Assembly: GCA_028287035.1 (NCBI GenBank) | Contig: JAQBQL010000120.1 | Span: forward strand, 1 to 48,150 | DNA: 48,150 bases | Source: Labilithrix sp. | GTDB lineage: Bacteria > Myxococcota > Polyangia > Polyangiales > Polyangiaceae | Direction: 5' to 3' | Part shown: in pieces, positions 7,077 through 17,354 of the stretch | How positions within the stretch are numbered: position 1 is the first letter of the stretch | How the letters are laid out: every line of letters starts with the position of its first letter | Notes under the pieces: model-generated | The model's input: only the letters and a program-made list of their open reading frames with translations | Database searches by the model: none | What the model was told of the DNA's origin: nothing | Program-made: the position numbers and the translations under genes

Positions 7077-8837
7077 CTACTTCGCCGCTGGTTCCTTCGC
7101 AAAAAACAGGCCCAGCACCTTGCCGCCGAACTGGTCGAACGCTTCGCTGGCCATCGTCTCGTACACCTTTTCCTCCGCCGGGCCGGGGAGGAGGTCCTCC
7201 TCCTTCAGCACGTGGAGCGGGGCCTGCTTCGAGGTCTCCCATTTCAGCTTGAGGGGCTTCGCGTCGCCCGGGATGACGAAGACCGCCTCGAACGGGAAGC
7301 CCACGCCGACGTAGCTGCCGCGCGGCTTCGTGCTCACGTACGTGAGGCCCGACCACTCGGCACTGTGCGTGACGAAGAGCGTCGGCACCTTCACGTCGGG
7401 GAGCACGTCGGTGTCGACGGGGATCTGCGCGCCCTGCTGGACGTCGAAGAGCTCGGGGCTGAGGCCCGCGTCGAGGCGCGTCGCGAGGAGCTTCGCGAGT
7501 ACCCCTTCCCGCTTCGTGCCGTGGCGGTCGTCGAACTGGCGCGACGGGTACGAGACCTCGCCCATGAACGATGGCGTCTTCGCGACGTACTGGTCGGCCC
7601 GGCCCATCGACTCGTTCTTCTTGCGCCGGAACCGGAGCTCGACGCGCGGTCCGTTCTTCTCGGCCCAGGCGAAGAGCCGCTCCACGAAGGGAACGGCGTT
7701 CTTGTCCTTCGGCGGCTGCGGCGCGCGCTTCTTGTACGCCTCGAGGTCACGAACGTAGATCGCGTGGACCGCGTCCTTCAGCTCGGCGTCGACGCCGTGG
7801 TCCGGGAACTTCTTGCCGAACTCGTCGAGCGCGGCGAGCGTCCCGACCGCCTTCGCCTTCTCGAGCTCGCCGAGCATCGCGCCGCGGATCGACGCCGCCA
7901 CCTCGGTCGCGATCTTGGAGCTCGGGTGCTTCGTCCGGTAGTCGACGAGCGCCTCGACCGTGCCGGTGCGCTCCGCGTCGCGCAGCTCGGCGCGCGGCAG
8001 GAGGACATTGCCGACCTCGTCCTTGAACTTCGTGCCGCGCTCCAGGTACGCGCGGTACGAGGCCGTGTCGTTCGCCTGCGTGGCGCGCGCGTACATGGTG
8101 CGATCGCTGCCCGAGTTCCGCGCGAGCCAGAGGGTGGGCGCGACGATGACCGCGACGAGCAGCGCGAGCGCCCAGCCGAACTGCCGCCACGGCGGACGCC
8201 GCAATGCGTGCGGATCACGGGGCCCGACCGGGCTCGAGAAGCGCGGGTTGTGGAGCGGATCGGCGGCGACGAGCTCCTTCGGGTCCTCGGTGGCGCGCGC
8301 ATGCATCGCGCGGTCGCGTCCGGTCTGCACCTCGGCGACGATCGCCGCGGCGCGCGACGGGTCGGCGCAGGCGAAGAGGAACGTGCGGCCGCCGCCGAAG
8401 ACCACGCGCACCGCCGCGCCCTGCGTGTCGACGGTCTGGAGATCGTGCGTCGAGTAGACCTTGAACTGGTCGCTGCGCGCGTCGATGAGACAAGCCGGAA
8501 AGAGATAGATGCCCGCCGCGTACGGCAGCGCGCGCTCGCGCGTGCTGAGGCCGACCGCCTGCACGATGCCGAAGACGCCGCCGAACACGAGCGCGACGTA
8601 GAGGACGAGCGCCTTCGCCGAGTGCAGCGCGAGCGCGCTCTCGAGCGATCCGTACCCGATGCGCGTCACGACGGCGACGAGCAGGAAGCTCGCGACGGAG
8701 AGCGCGATCCACGCGAGCTTCAGCGGCGTGCCGCCCTTCGTCGCGAGGACCGGCGCCGGCGGGAACCCACTCATCACGGACCCGACGAAGCGGTCCTGGA
8801 TGGCGCGTGGGAGCTTGTAGAAGTCGACTGGCTTCAT
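7077..8837 (-). CDS. large hypothetical membrane protein
   Basis: The 586-residue protein has two membrane segments near residues 40-65 and 75-100, a folded region with FKVYSTHDLQTVDTQGAAVRVVFGGG that resembles a PH-like or membrane-anchored sensor module, a third membrane segment around residues 228-245 (FGWALALLVAVIVAPTLWLA), and a long soluble C-terminal part. The region following the third segment contains helical repeats of the kind seen in tetratricopeptide-like proteins (TASYRAYLERGTKF, then TLAALDEFGKKFPDH). No named family is recognised. It starts 29 nt after the ArsA-like gene, so it is probably in the same operon and may be a membrane partner or client of the ATPases. Confidence 0.78.
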   Translation of the reverse strand: MKPVDFYKLPRAIQDRFVGSVMSGFPPAPVLATKGGTPLKLAWIALSVASFLLVAVVTRIGYGSLESALALHSAKALVLYVALVFGGVFGIVQAVGLSTRERALPYAAGIYLFPACLIDARSDQFKVYSTHDLQTVDTQGAAVRVVFGGGRTFLFACADPSRAAAIVAEVQTGRDRAMHARATEDPKELVAADPLHNPRFSSPVGPRDPHALRRPPWRQFGWALALLVAVIVAPTLWLARNSGSDRTMYARATQANDTASYRAYLERGTKFKDEVGNVLLPRAELRDAERTGTVEALVDYRTKHPSSKIATEVAASIRGAMLGELEKAKAVGTLAALDEFGKKFPDHGVDAELKDAVHAIYVRDLEAYKKRAPQPPKDKNAVPFVERLFAWAEKNGPRVELRFRRKKNESMGRADQYVAKTPSFMGEVSYPSRQFDDRHGTKREGVLAKLLATRLDAGLSPELFDVQQGAQIPVDTDVLPDVKVPTLFVTHSAEWSGLTYVSTKPRGSYVGVGFPFEAVFVIPGDAKPLKLKWETSKQAPLHVLKEEDLLPGPAEEKVYETMASEAFDQFGGKVLGLFFAKEPAAK

Positions 8838-8866
8838 GCTCGAGGGGTGGCCTCGAGCCGAGCCTA

Positions 8867-10033
8867 TCAGGCGCCTTCGAAGCGCACGAGGTTACGTGCA
8901 AGGGCCTTCAGCCCCACGAGGTCCTCGACCGCGCCGCCCAGGTGGGGCGTGGCGATGGCCGACCCCGACTCGGTCTCCATGCGAAGGCGCGCGAGCAGGT
9001 CGCGATCGCGCTGGGCGCGCCACCGCTCGGCGTCGGCGAGCTGCGCAAGCTTGCGCAAGGCGACGCGCTGGACCTCGGTGGCGTCGGGTCCCAGCGGAAT
9101 CGTCTCGGGTCCCAGGAATCCGCGCGTGTAGGCCCAGCTGCGATTGAGGACGTACCCGGCGAAGGGCAGGCCGAGCTCCTTGATCTTGGTCTGGAAGTAG
9201 GACGCCTCCGCGAGCGCCGCGGGCTCGGGGCTCGTCACGAGGAGGAACGCCGCATCGTCCGAGGAGAGGAGCTTGCGCACCGCCTCCGCGTGGCTGCGCA
9301 TCCCCCCGAACATCCCCGAGAAGGCGCCGAGGAACCCCTGGAGATCGCCGTAGAAGCCGACCCCGAAGGCGCGCGTGAAGACCCGCTCGATGAGCCCGCC
9401 GGCGGCCGCCATCAGCCCGCCCTTCTTCGGCAGGAAGACGCCGATGACGCGCTCGTCGAGGAACATGGAGAGCTTGCGGGGCGCCTCCAGGAACTCGAGC
9501 GCGTTCCGGGAGGGCGGCGTGTCGAGGACGACGAGGTCGTACTTGCCCTCGGTGGCGAGCGTGTAGAGCGCCTCGGCCGCGGTGTACTCCTGCATGCCGG
9601 CGACGATCTTCGAGAGGTGCTGGTAGAGGCGGTTTTCGAGGATCTCCTTCACCCGCCCCTCGTCGGTCGCGAGACGGCGCACCATCTGCTCGAACACCAC
9701 CTCGGGGGCGAGCATCCACGCGTGCAGCTCGCCCTCGGGCGGCACGCCGAGCTCGTCGAGCTTCGCGCGCGGCACCGCCGACGGCGCGCGCGCGGCCTGC
9801 GGGGTGAGATCGATGCCCATCGCCTCGGCGAGGCGACGCGCCGGATCGATGGTGAGCACGAGGACCTTCCGCCCGTGGAGCGCGCTCGCCACGCCGACCG
9901 CGGCGGCCGTGGTGGTCTTGCCGACGCCCCCCGCGCCGCAGCAGACGATGACCTTCTTCCGCTGCACGAGCGGGTCGATGAACGTGAGATCGTCGGGGCG
10001 GACGGGCGCGACGTCCGGCGGGCGCGAGGTCAA
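8867..10033 (-). CDS. ArsA/Get3-like ATPase (first of pair, TTG start)
   Basis: The 388-residue protein carries the deviant Walker A motif GAGGVGKTTTAA near the N-terminus, a TIDPARRLAEAMG switch segment and VVLDTPPSRNALEFLEAP, where the Asp corresponds to the Walker B/switch II Asp of ArsA-type ATPases. Such proteins use ATP for dimer rearrangements that drive oxyanion export (ArsA), tail-anchored protein delivery (Get3) or other unknown tasks. It lacks an obvious arsenic-binding Cys set, so arsenic export is not supported. The start is taken as TTG at 10033 because GGAGGA lies 7 nt upstream and the TTG overlaps the stop of the upstream ATPase as TTGA, a typical coupling geometry. It is adjacent to a second ArsA-like ATPase, as is usual in myxobacteria. 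Confidence 0.9.
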   Translation of the reverse strand: MTSRPPDVAPVRPDDLTFIDPLVQRKKVIVCCGAGGVGKTTTAAAVGVASALHGRKVLVLTIDPARRLAEAMGIDLTPQAARAPSAVPRAKLDELGVPPEGELHAWMLAPEVVFEQMVRRLATDEGRVKEILENRLYQHLSKIVAGMQEYTAAEALYTLATEGKYDLVVLDTPPSRNALEFLEAPRKLSMFLDERVIGVFLPKKGGLMAAAGGLIERVFTRAFGVGFYGDLQGFLGAFSGMFGGMRSHAEAVRKLLSSDDAAFLLVTSPEPAALAEASYFQTKIKELGLPFAGYVLNRSWAYTRGFLGPETIPLGPDATEVQRVALRKLAQLADAERWRAQRDRDLLARLRMETESGSAIATPHLGGAVEDLVGLKALARNLVRFEGA

Positions 10034-10947
10034 ACCGTTCCTCCGAGGTTCATGAGCGAGGCCATCTCCTCGGCGAGGCGCGGGCCCTCGAGCCACACGT
10101 CCTGCAGGGAGACGATCGGCACCTTCACCTCGCGCTGCAGCCGGGCGAGCGAGACGCGCGCGCGGTCGATGCGCTCCATCGTCCGCTCGCCGAGCGTCGG
10201 TCCGCGGTCCTTCAGGAGGTCGCGCACGGCCTCGCGCTCCTCCTCGCTGAACGGGTCGTAGGGCACGCGGTTCACGAACACCTGTGCGAGCGGGATGTGG
10301 TGCTCCTCGATGCCCCTGCACAGCTCGAGGGCCTCGCTGATCGGGAGCGTCTCGGGAAGCGTGACGACGACCGCGCCGGTGCGCGTCGCGTCGGTGAGGA
10401 GATCGAGGCCCTCGCGCACCGCCTCGGCGATGGGGCCGGTCGGGATGACGCGCAGGAGCGACGCCGGGATCTGCGCGAGCGCCAGCGCGTGGCCGGTCGC
10501 CGGCAGGTCGACGATGATCGTCTCGTACGTCGGCGAGCCATCGCGGTTCTTCATGCGCACGAGGTCGAGGAGCCGGTAGAGGACGCCCATCTCCGGGAAC
10601 GTCGGCGCCGCCGCGAGGAACCGCCGGATCGCCGCCGACTTCATGGCGCCGTCGGCGAGGATCTTCATCGGCAGCACGTCGCGCAGGAACCGCGCATGAC
10701 CGAGCTGCGGGGCGAGGACGACCGCCGACAGGCTGCCCGAGATCGCCACCGGCTCGATCTCGAGCTTGGGAACGCCGAGCGCGTCGGCGAGCGCAGAGGT
10801 GCCGTCCTCGCCGCCCACCATCTCTGCGCAGAGCACGCGTTTGCCCTGGCTGGCCGCATAGCGGCCGAGCGAGGCGGTGAGGGTCGTCTTACCGACTCCA
10901 CCCTTGCCCGTGACGAGCACGGCACGCAACGGAAGCAGGCTCTTCAA
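10030..10947 (-). CDS. ArsA/Get3-like ATPase (second of pair)
   Basis: The 305-residue protein begins with a strand leading directly into GKGGVGKTTLTASLG, the ParA/ArsA-type Walker A with the signature Lys, and carries IIVDLPATGHALALAQIP, matching the switch II region of ArsA-type ATPases. A later segment, VFVNRVPYDPFSEEE, is also typical. It is the promoter-proximal gene of a minus-strand operon with the neighbouring ATPase, a membrane protein and a small protein. The two ATPases may form a pseudo-symmetric heterodimer, as the two halves of plasmid ArsA do; this is inference. There is no ArsB or arsenical regulator nearby, so a role in protein targeting or cell-surface organisation is as likely as metalloid handling. 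Confidence 0.9.
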   Translation of the reverse strand: MKSLLPLRAVLVTGKGGVGKTTLTASLGRYAASQGKRVLCAEMVGGEDGTSALADALGVPKLEIEPVAISGSLSAVVLAPQLGHARFLRDVLPMKILADGAMKSAAIRRFLAAAPTFPEMGVLYRLLDLVRMKNRDGSPTYETIIVDLPATGHALALAQIPASLLRVIPTGPIAEAVREGLDLLTDATRTGAVVVTLPETLPISEALELCRGIEEHHIPLAQVFVNRVPYDPFSEEEREAVRDLLKDRGPTLGERTMERIDRARVSLARLQREVKVPIVSLQDVWLEGPRLAEEMASLMNLGGTV

Positions 10948-11004
10948 GGCGATCCAGAGGTATCAGATCCGGAGCTGACCCGAGAAAGTTGCTACGCTCC
11001 GATC

Positions 11005-11148
11005 ATGCCGAAGGACGACGAAGACATCGAGGTCCGGTGCCCGGAGTGCAATGCGGTCGTGCGCGTCTCCGTCGAGAAAGCGGAGCGCGACAACAAGGCG
11101 CGCTGCCCGAACGGGCACGAGATCCCGCTCGCCAAGGCCCTGGGCTGA
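11005..11148 (+). CDS. small zinc-ribbon protein
   Basis: The 47-residue protein carries the pattern CPECNAVVRVSVEKAE then CPNGHEIPL, i.e. CxxC followed by a Cys/His pair suited to bind one zinc ion. The charged start MPKDDEDIEV is typical of a small regulatory or structural zinc ribbon. The ATG at 11005 lies in the short gap after the divergent ArsA operon, and the gene ends 3 nt before the GTG start of the large lipoprotein. Function is unknown; binding to nucleic acid or a protein partner is possible. Confidence 0.72.
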   Translation: MPKDDEDIEVRCPECNAVVRVSVEKAERDNKARCPNGHEIPLAKALG

Positions 11149-11151
11149 AGA

Positions 11152-13308
11152 GTGGCGCGGCCGCTCCGCCTCGTCGCTCTGCTGACGTGGGGCGCGGCCT
11201 TCACGGCGCTCGGCGCGCTCACCGGGCTCCCGGCCTGCGGCTCGGACGAACGCGAGCTGTTCGTCCGTCCGTACGACGCGGCGGTCCCGGCCGACGCGAC
11301 GGACGAGGACGGCCCGGTCGTGGACCCGACGCTCGGCGGCCCGTGCAGCGAGGACGCGCAGTGCGATGACCGGATCGCCTGCACCTTCGACCGCTGCGAC
11401 CAGGCCCTCTCGCGCTGCCGGAACACCCCCGACGACTCGCTCTGCGCCGACAGCACGTACTGCAACGGCCGCGAGGTGTGCGTGCTCCGCCAGGGCTGCG
11501 CCGCGGGGCCTCCGGTCACCTGCCAGGACGACAGCGTCTGCTCGAGCGACCGCTGCAACGAGGCGACGAAGACCTGCGAGCACGCGACCCGCGACCTCGA
11601 CGGCGACGGCGACCCCGACGACCACTGCGTCAGCGCGAAGGACTGCGACGATCTCGATCCGGACGTGAGCAGCACCCACTCCGAGGTGTGCGGCAACTTC
11701 AAGGACGACAACTGCAACGGCCAGGTCGACGAGCCCGGCTGCGTCGCCGCGCAGAGCGACGTCTGCGCGACCGCCTTCCCGGTGACCGCGTCCGGCACGT
11801 ACCTACTGACCACCGCGGCCGCGAAGAAGGACTACGCGACGAGCTGCTCGGTCGCGACGGCGAGCGCCGCCAAGGACGTGGTCGTCGCGATCACCGTTCC
11901 CGGTGCCGCCGGCGATCCGCCGAAGAACGTCGAGGTGCGCGCCGCCGCCCAGGTGTCGACGAACGAGGTCGCGCTCGCGCTCCAGACCGCGTGCGGACAG
12001 GCGGCGACCGAGGTGTCGTGCGGACACACCGCCGGTACCGCGCGCGCGCGCGCCATCGCCCGCAGCGTGCCGGCGGGCAGCGTCCTGAGCGCGATCGTCG
12101 TGACCCAGCAGGAGGGCGCCGTGGATCTGGTGGTCGACATCACCGATGCCGCGCCCCGGCCCACCAACGAGTCCTGCGCGGCCCCCGAGCCGGTCGCGGT
12201 CGGCACGCCCTTCACCGTGCACCTCGTCGACCCCGCGAAGGATCTGCCGACCGACTGCGCCGCCTCGCAGACCGGCGAGCTGACCTACGCATTCACGCTC
12301 GCCGCCGCGCAGGACGTACGCATCTTCGCGAGCACGCTGTCGGCGAGCGGCGACCCGGTCGTGTCGCTCCGGGACGCAACCTGCGCGGGCGAGCTGCGCT
12401 GCCGCGCCGGCGCAGCGGTGCCGGTGTTCGCGCGCAGCCTCGCCGCCGGCACCCACGTGTTCACGGTGTCGGGCACCGAGCAGCTCGACGCGAGCATCGT
12501 CGTCCGCACCTACCCGCCGACCGCGCCGCCGCCGAACCAGTCGTGCGCGACCGCGCCGCCGATCGCCGTCGACCAGGACGTCCTCGTCGATCTCTCCGCG
12601 CAGGAGGACGCGATCGACGACGGCTGCTTCCCGGGCTCCTCGTCGGCCGCGTACGCGCTGGTCCTCACCGAGCCGAGCGACGTGCTCGCGGTCGCCCGCT
12701 TCGCCCAGAACGAGACGGGCTCGATCTCGATCGACGCGCCCGGCTGCACGACGGGGGACCTCCTCGCGTGCGCCAAGGGCGCGACCCCGCAGCGCGTGTC
12801 GCGGCGCAACCTTCCCGCGGGCAGCTACCGCATCGTGGTGAGCGACAGCCTCGCCCAGAGCGCGCGCGTGACGGTGCTCGTGCGCCCCACCACGCCGCCC
12901 ACCGTCGTGAACGGCGCCGCGGGCTGCGCGGGCGCGGTCGCGGTCGCGGCGGGCGGCGGCTTCTTCACGGGCGACACCACGGGCCGGATGCCGAGCGAGA
13001 GCGCCGGATGCGACGCGCCCGGGCAACCGGTGAACGGCGCGCCCGACCAGCTCCTGCGGCTCGACCTGGCGCAGCCGCGCCGCGTGGTCCTCGACATGAG
13101 CGGCTCGTTCTACACGACGATCCTCGACGTCCGCGCCGGCGGCACCTGTCCGGGCGCCGAGGTCCCCGACGCCTGCTACGTGGGCTTCCAGAGCGGCCGC
13201 AGCTTCCTCGATCTCCCGCTCGCCGCCGGCACGTACTGGCTGCAGGTCGACGGGTACGCCGGCCAGCAGGGCGCGTGGAACCTCGACGCGCGCATCCTTC
13301 CGCCCTAG
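11152..13308 (+). CDS. large lipoprotein with Cys-rich and MopE-like metal-binding region
   Basis: The 718-residue protein starts at GTG 11152 with a signal peptide and lipobox-like LPACG, so it is probably anchored at the outer membrane. Residues about 60-145 are Cys-rich with Myxo-type spacing. Then comes DLDGDGDPDDHCVSAKDCDD followed by CGNFKDDNCNGQVDEPGC, matching the putative metal-binding motif of MopE-like proteins. The rest is built from about five repeats of 100-110 residues, each opening with a segment such as NESCAAPEPVAVGTPF or NQSCATAPPIAVDQDV, of the type seen in bacterial pre-peptidase C-terminal (PPC-like) beta-sandwich domains. It probably has a surface adhesion or metal-binding role. 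It is co-transcribed with the zinc ribbon upstream and perhaps with the thioesterase, 10 nt downstream. Confidence 0.85.
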   Translation: MARPLRLVALLTWGAAFTALGALTGLPACGSDERELFVRPYDAAVPADATDEDGPVVDPTLGGPCSEDAQCDDRIACTFDRCDQALSRCRNTPDDSLCADSTYCNGREVCVLRQGCAAGPPVTCQDDSVCSSDRCNEATKTCEHATRDLDGDGDPDDHCVSAKDCDDLDPDVSSTHSEVCGNFKDDNCNGQVDEPGCVAAQSDVCATAFPVTASGTYLLTTAAAKKDYATSCSVATASAAKDVVVAITVPGAAGDPPKNVEVRAAAQVSTNEVALALQTACGQAATEVSCGHTAGTARARAIARSVPAGSVLSAIVVTQQEGAVDLVVDITDAAPRPTNESCAAPEPVAVGTPFTVHLVDPAKDLPTDCAASQTGELTYAFTLAAAQDVRIFASTLSASGDPVVSLRDATCAGELRCRAGAAVPVFARSLAAGTHVFTVSGTEQLDASIVVRTYPPTAPPPNQSCATAPPIAVDQDVLVDLSAQEDAIDDGCFPGSSSAAYALVLTEPSDVLAVARFAQNETGSISIDAPGCTTGDLLACAKGATPQRVSRRNLPAGSYRIVVSDSLAQSARVTVLVRPTTPPTVVNGAAGCAGAVAVAAGGGFFTGDTTGRMPSESAGCDAPGQPVNGAPDQLLRLDLAQPRRVVLDMSGSFYTTILDVRAGGTCPGAEVPDACYVGFQSGRSFLDLPLAAGTYWLQVDGYAGQQGAWNLDARILPP

Positions 13309-13318
13309 AACCGTCGTC

Positions 13319-13780
13319 ATGCTCGAGGCCCGCCCGCAGTCGCACAGCCGGACGCAGATGACCGAGTACGTGCTGCCTCAGCACGCCAACGCGCTCGGGA
13401 ACATCTTCGGCGGTCAGGTCATGGCCTGGGTCGACCTCTGCGCCGCCATCTGCGCGCAGCGTCACTGCGGGCGCATGGCGGTGACGGCGTTCGTCGACGA
13501 CCTGAAGTTCGAGCAGCCGGTCCGCGTGGGCGAGGTGCTCGTCCTCGACGCGCGCGTCACGGCGGTCTTCCGCACGTCGATGGAGCTCGAGGTGGTCGTG
13601 CAGGGCGAGGACGCGCGGAGCGGCCGGCGCTGGCCATGCGTGGACGCGCGCCTCACGTTCGTGGCGATCGACGAGGACGGGAAGCCGACCGCGGTGCCTC
13701 CCCTCCTCTGCGATACCGAGGAGCTCCGCGCATCGCAGGAGGCGGGCCAGGCGCGCCGCGCGGCACGGCTCGCGCGCTGA
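13319..13780 (+). CDS. acyl-CoA thioesterase, hotdog fold (YciA-like)
   Basis: The 153-residue protein hydrolyses acyl-CoA to free acid and CoA. The hallmark hotdog segment [20 protein letters not shown] carries the helix-capping GG and catalytic Asp region, followed by [20 protein letters not shown] and [15 protein letters not shown], which match the YciA/BACH-type acyl-CoA thioesterases. The length is right for a single-domain hexameric enzyme. It starts 10 nt after the lipoprotein gene and ends 28 nt before asnS, so it is part of a compact plus-strand run. Chain-length preference cannot be told from the sequence. Confidence 0.88.
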   Translation: MLEARPQSHSRTQMTEYVLPQHANALGNIFGGQVMAWVDLCAAICAQRHCGRMAVTAFVDDLKFEQPVRVGEVLVLDARVTAVFRTSMELEVVVQGEDARSGRRWPCVDARLTFVAIDEDGKPTAVPPLLCDTEELRASQEAGQARRAARLAR

Positions 13781-13808
13781 AACGCGTCGTGGTAACGGTC
13801 ACGCCGCC

Positions 13809-15158
<1,350 letters not shown>

Positions 15159-15169
15159 GGCCCCGAGCT

Positions 15170-16669
15170 CTACGCGCGCGTGAGGAGCGCGGCGTAGAGC
15201 TCCGCATACGCCCGAGCAGGGCCGGGCCAGCCGAAGTCGGCGGCCATCGCGCGCGCCGAGGCCTCGTCGACGAGGCCGCGATCGCGCCACAGCTCGAAGG
15301 CGGCGAGCAGCGCGGTCCGCAGCGAGGGCACCTCGGCGTGCGCGGCCACGAAGCCGGTTCCCCGCGCGGTCGCGGGGTCGATCGGCTCGACGGTGTCGTG
15401 CAGGCCTCCCACGTCGGTGACGATCGGGATCGCGCCGTAGCGCATCGCGTACATCTGCGTGAGGCCACACGGCTCGAAGCGCGAAGGCACGACGAAGAAG
15501 TCGACGCCGCCGTACACGCGGCGCGCGAGCGGCGGATCGAAGGCGATGCGGGCGACGACCCGCCGCGGGAAACGCTCGGCCGCGGCGCGCACCCGCTCCT
15601 CGAGGTCGGGCTCCCCCTGCCCCACGAGGATCACGCGGCCGCCCCGCTCCACGATCTCGCCGAGCAGCGGGAGGAGGAGGTCCACGCCCTTCTGCCACGT
15701 GAGCCGCGTGATGCAGCCGAGGACCGGACCGTCCCCCGCCTCGAGCCCGAGCTCCTCGGCGAGCGCGTCCTTGTTGGCCTTGCGCGCGTCCGGCGCATCG
15801 GCGGCGCCGTAGCGGGCGGTGAGCGCGGCGTCACGGGCGGGGTCGAACGCGTCGCGATCGATCCCGTTGAGGATGCCGACCAGCTTGTGCGCGTGGGCGC
15901 GCAGGTGCTCGTCGAGGCCGAAGCCGAGCTCCGGCGTCAGCATCTCCTTCGCGTACGTGGGGCTCACCGTCGTGATGCGGTCGGCCAGGGCGGTCGCCCC
16001 CTTCATCAGGTTCACGTTGCCCTGGTGGAGGAGCAGCTCGGGGCGGAAGGCGTCGCGCGGGAGGTGCAAGCGATCCAGCGCGCCAGGATCGAGGACGCCC
16101 TGGAACGCGAGGTTGTGCACGGTGAAGACGACGCTCTTCTTCGCCCAGTGCTCGCCCATGACGAGCCGCGCGTAGAGCACCGCGAAGGCCGCGTGCCAGT
16201 CGTGCGCGTGGATGACGTCGGGGCCGCCCTCCCAGACGCGCGCCGCGATCTCGAGCCCGCCGCGCGACATCACCGCGAAGCGAAGCTCGTTGTCGCCGAA
16301 CGCGCCGCTGGCGTCGCCGTAGATGCCGGCGCGATCGTAGAGGCCGGAGTCGTCGAGGAGGCACACGCGCCGGCTGCCGCCCGAGGGAAACGTCGCGACG
16401 GGCAGCTCGAGGACGCCCGCCGTCCGCACGTCGTCCGGTCCCCAGCCGTGCCGGATCGAGACGCCCTCGTCCCAGTGCTGCGCGCCCGCGGGCACGGTGG
16501 TGATCCCGTAGCGCGGCGTGACCACCAGCACCTGCTCGCCCTGCGCCGCCAGCGCGAGCGACAGCGCCTGCACGACGTCACCCAGCCCGCCCGTGCGCGC
16601 GAGCGACTCCACCTCCGACGAGATCATGACCACGCGCGCCAACGGACGCGCGACTATGCCACGGGCCAC
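15170..16669 (-). CDS. glgA: glycogen synthase
   Basis: The GT5 family glycosyltransferase (about 499 residues) transfers glucose from ADP-glucose to growing alpha-1,4-glucan. Seen are the N-terminal substrate loop SEVESLARTGGLGDVVQ, the HAHDWHAAFA motif, FTVHNLAFQG, GILNGIDRDAFDP and the C-terminal SRFEPCGLTQMYAMRYG with the catalytic Glu. The normally conserved Lys of the KxGGL loop is Arg here, a conservative change worth noting. The start is uncertain: GTG at 16669 is chosen because it leaves a normal short leader before VVMISSE and avoids overlap with the upstream gene; GTG 16633 or ATG 16627 are alternatives. It follows the anti-sigma gene by 16 nt on the same strand, so it may be co-transcribed with the sigma/anti-sigma pair. 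Confidence 0.93.
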   Translation of the reverse strand: MARGIVARPLARVVMISSEVESLARTGGLGDVVQALSLALAAQGEQVLVVTPRYGITTVPAGAQHWDEGVSIRHGWGPDDVRTAGVLELPVATFPSGGSRRVCLLDDSGLYDRAGIYGDASGAFGDNELRFAVMSRGGLEIAARVWEGGPDVIHAHDWHAAFAVLYARLVMGEHWAKKSVVFTVHNLAFQGVLDPGALDRLHLPRDAFRPELLLHQGNVNLMKGATALADRITTVSPTYAKEMLTPELGFGLDEHLRAHAHKLVGILNGIDRDAFDPARDAALTARYGAADAPDARKANKDALAEELGLEAGDGPVLGCITRLTWQKGVDLLLPLLGEIVERGGRVILVGQGEPDLEERVRAAAERFPRRVVARIAFDPPLARRVYGGVDFFVVPSRFEPCGLTQMYAMRYGAIPIVTDVGGLHDTVEPIDPATARGTGFVAAHAEVPSLRTALLAAFELWRDRGLVDEASARAMAADFGWPGPARAYAELYAALLTRA

Positions 16670-16685
16670 GCCGCGGAGAGCCGCA

Positions 16686-17354
16686 TTATGACGTGCGCTG
16701 GCGGAGAAGCGCCCAGCCGAGCGCGCCGCCGAGCGCCGCCAGCACGAGCGTCGGCACCACATGGGCGACGAGGCAGTGCTCGAGCGCGGTGTGCGGGCAG
16801 CGCACGTACGCCATCGCCGCGCTCCACGAACCTGCCGCAGCGCCGAGCGCGGCGCCCGTCACCACCGGATGCACGGGATCGCTGCCGCGGCGGGGCACGA
16901 CGAGGACGAGGAGCGGCAGCGCGCCCTGCACGAGGCTCATGAGGGCGCAGCCGACGTCGGACCGGGCCGCCACCGCGGGCTCCACGTGCTCCGGCCAGAG
17001 CGTCGCGGCCGCGAGGAGCGCGACGGCGAGCAGCGGCGCGGCGGCGAGCGCGGCACCGGCGAGGAACGGGCGAGGCCGACCCAGCGGCGAGGAGCGTGGC
17101 CCGGCGGCGACGCGCGTGAGGGCGATCGCGAGCAGCAGGCCAGTCCCCGACGTGAAGGCGATCATCGGCAGCGGCCGGAGCCCGATGCGCGGTCCGCCCA
17201 TCGCCATGAACAGCAACACGGCGGCGAGGGCGCCCAGCGCGGTGACGAGCAGCACGTGGCGGCGGTGCTTCGCGCGCGTCGCCGCCGGAGTCTTCGCCAC
17301 CTCCGCGAGGATGCGCGCGCGGAGGTCGAGCACCTGAGGATCACGTGCGCTCAT
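16686..17354 (-). CDS. NrsF-like (DUF1109) membrane anti-sigma factor
   Basis: The 222-residue protein has a short N-terminal cytoplasmic segment of about 30 residues (probable sigma-binding region) and then about six hydrophobic membrane segments. Cys136 (SDVGCAL) and Cys186 (AYVRCPH) are exactly 50 residues apart; the Caulobacter anti-sigma factor NrsF is known for two functionally important cysteines with, as I recall it, the same spacing. The C-terminal part (CLVAHVVPTLVLAALGGALG) is typical of the family. The ATG at 17354 overlaps the sigma-factor stop by 4 nt (ATGA), so the two proteins are translationally coupled. The likely role is holding the sigma factor inactive at the membrane until an envelope or redox signal; this is inference from the family. 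Confidence 0.75.
   Translation of the reverse strand: MSARDPQVLDLRARILAEVAKTPAATRAKHRRHVLLVTALGALAAVLLFMAMGGPRIGLRPLPMIAFTSGTGLLLAIALTRVAAGPRSSPLGRPRPFLAGAALAAAPLLAVALLAAATLWPEHVEPAVAARSDVGCALMSLVQGALPLLVLVVPRRGSDPVHPVVTGAALGAAAGSWSAAMAYVRCPHTALEHCLVAHVVPTLVLAALGGALGWALLRQRTS

Noticed and set aside
6786..9131. A plus-strand open frame of about 780 codons opposite the ArsA operon
   Set aside because: Its composition is dominated by Arg, Glu, Ala and Leu without recognisable motifs, while the minus strand carries clear membrane and ATPase genes.
8867..10947. Arsenic-resistance operon
   Set aside because: The ATPases are ArsA-like but there is no ArsB/Acr3, ArsR or arsenate reductase, and the ATPases lack an evident metalloid-binding Cys set.
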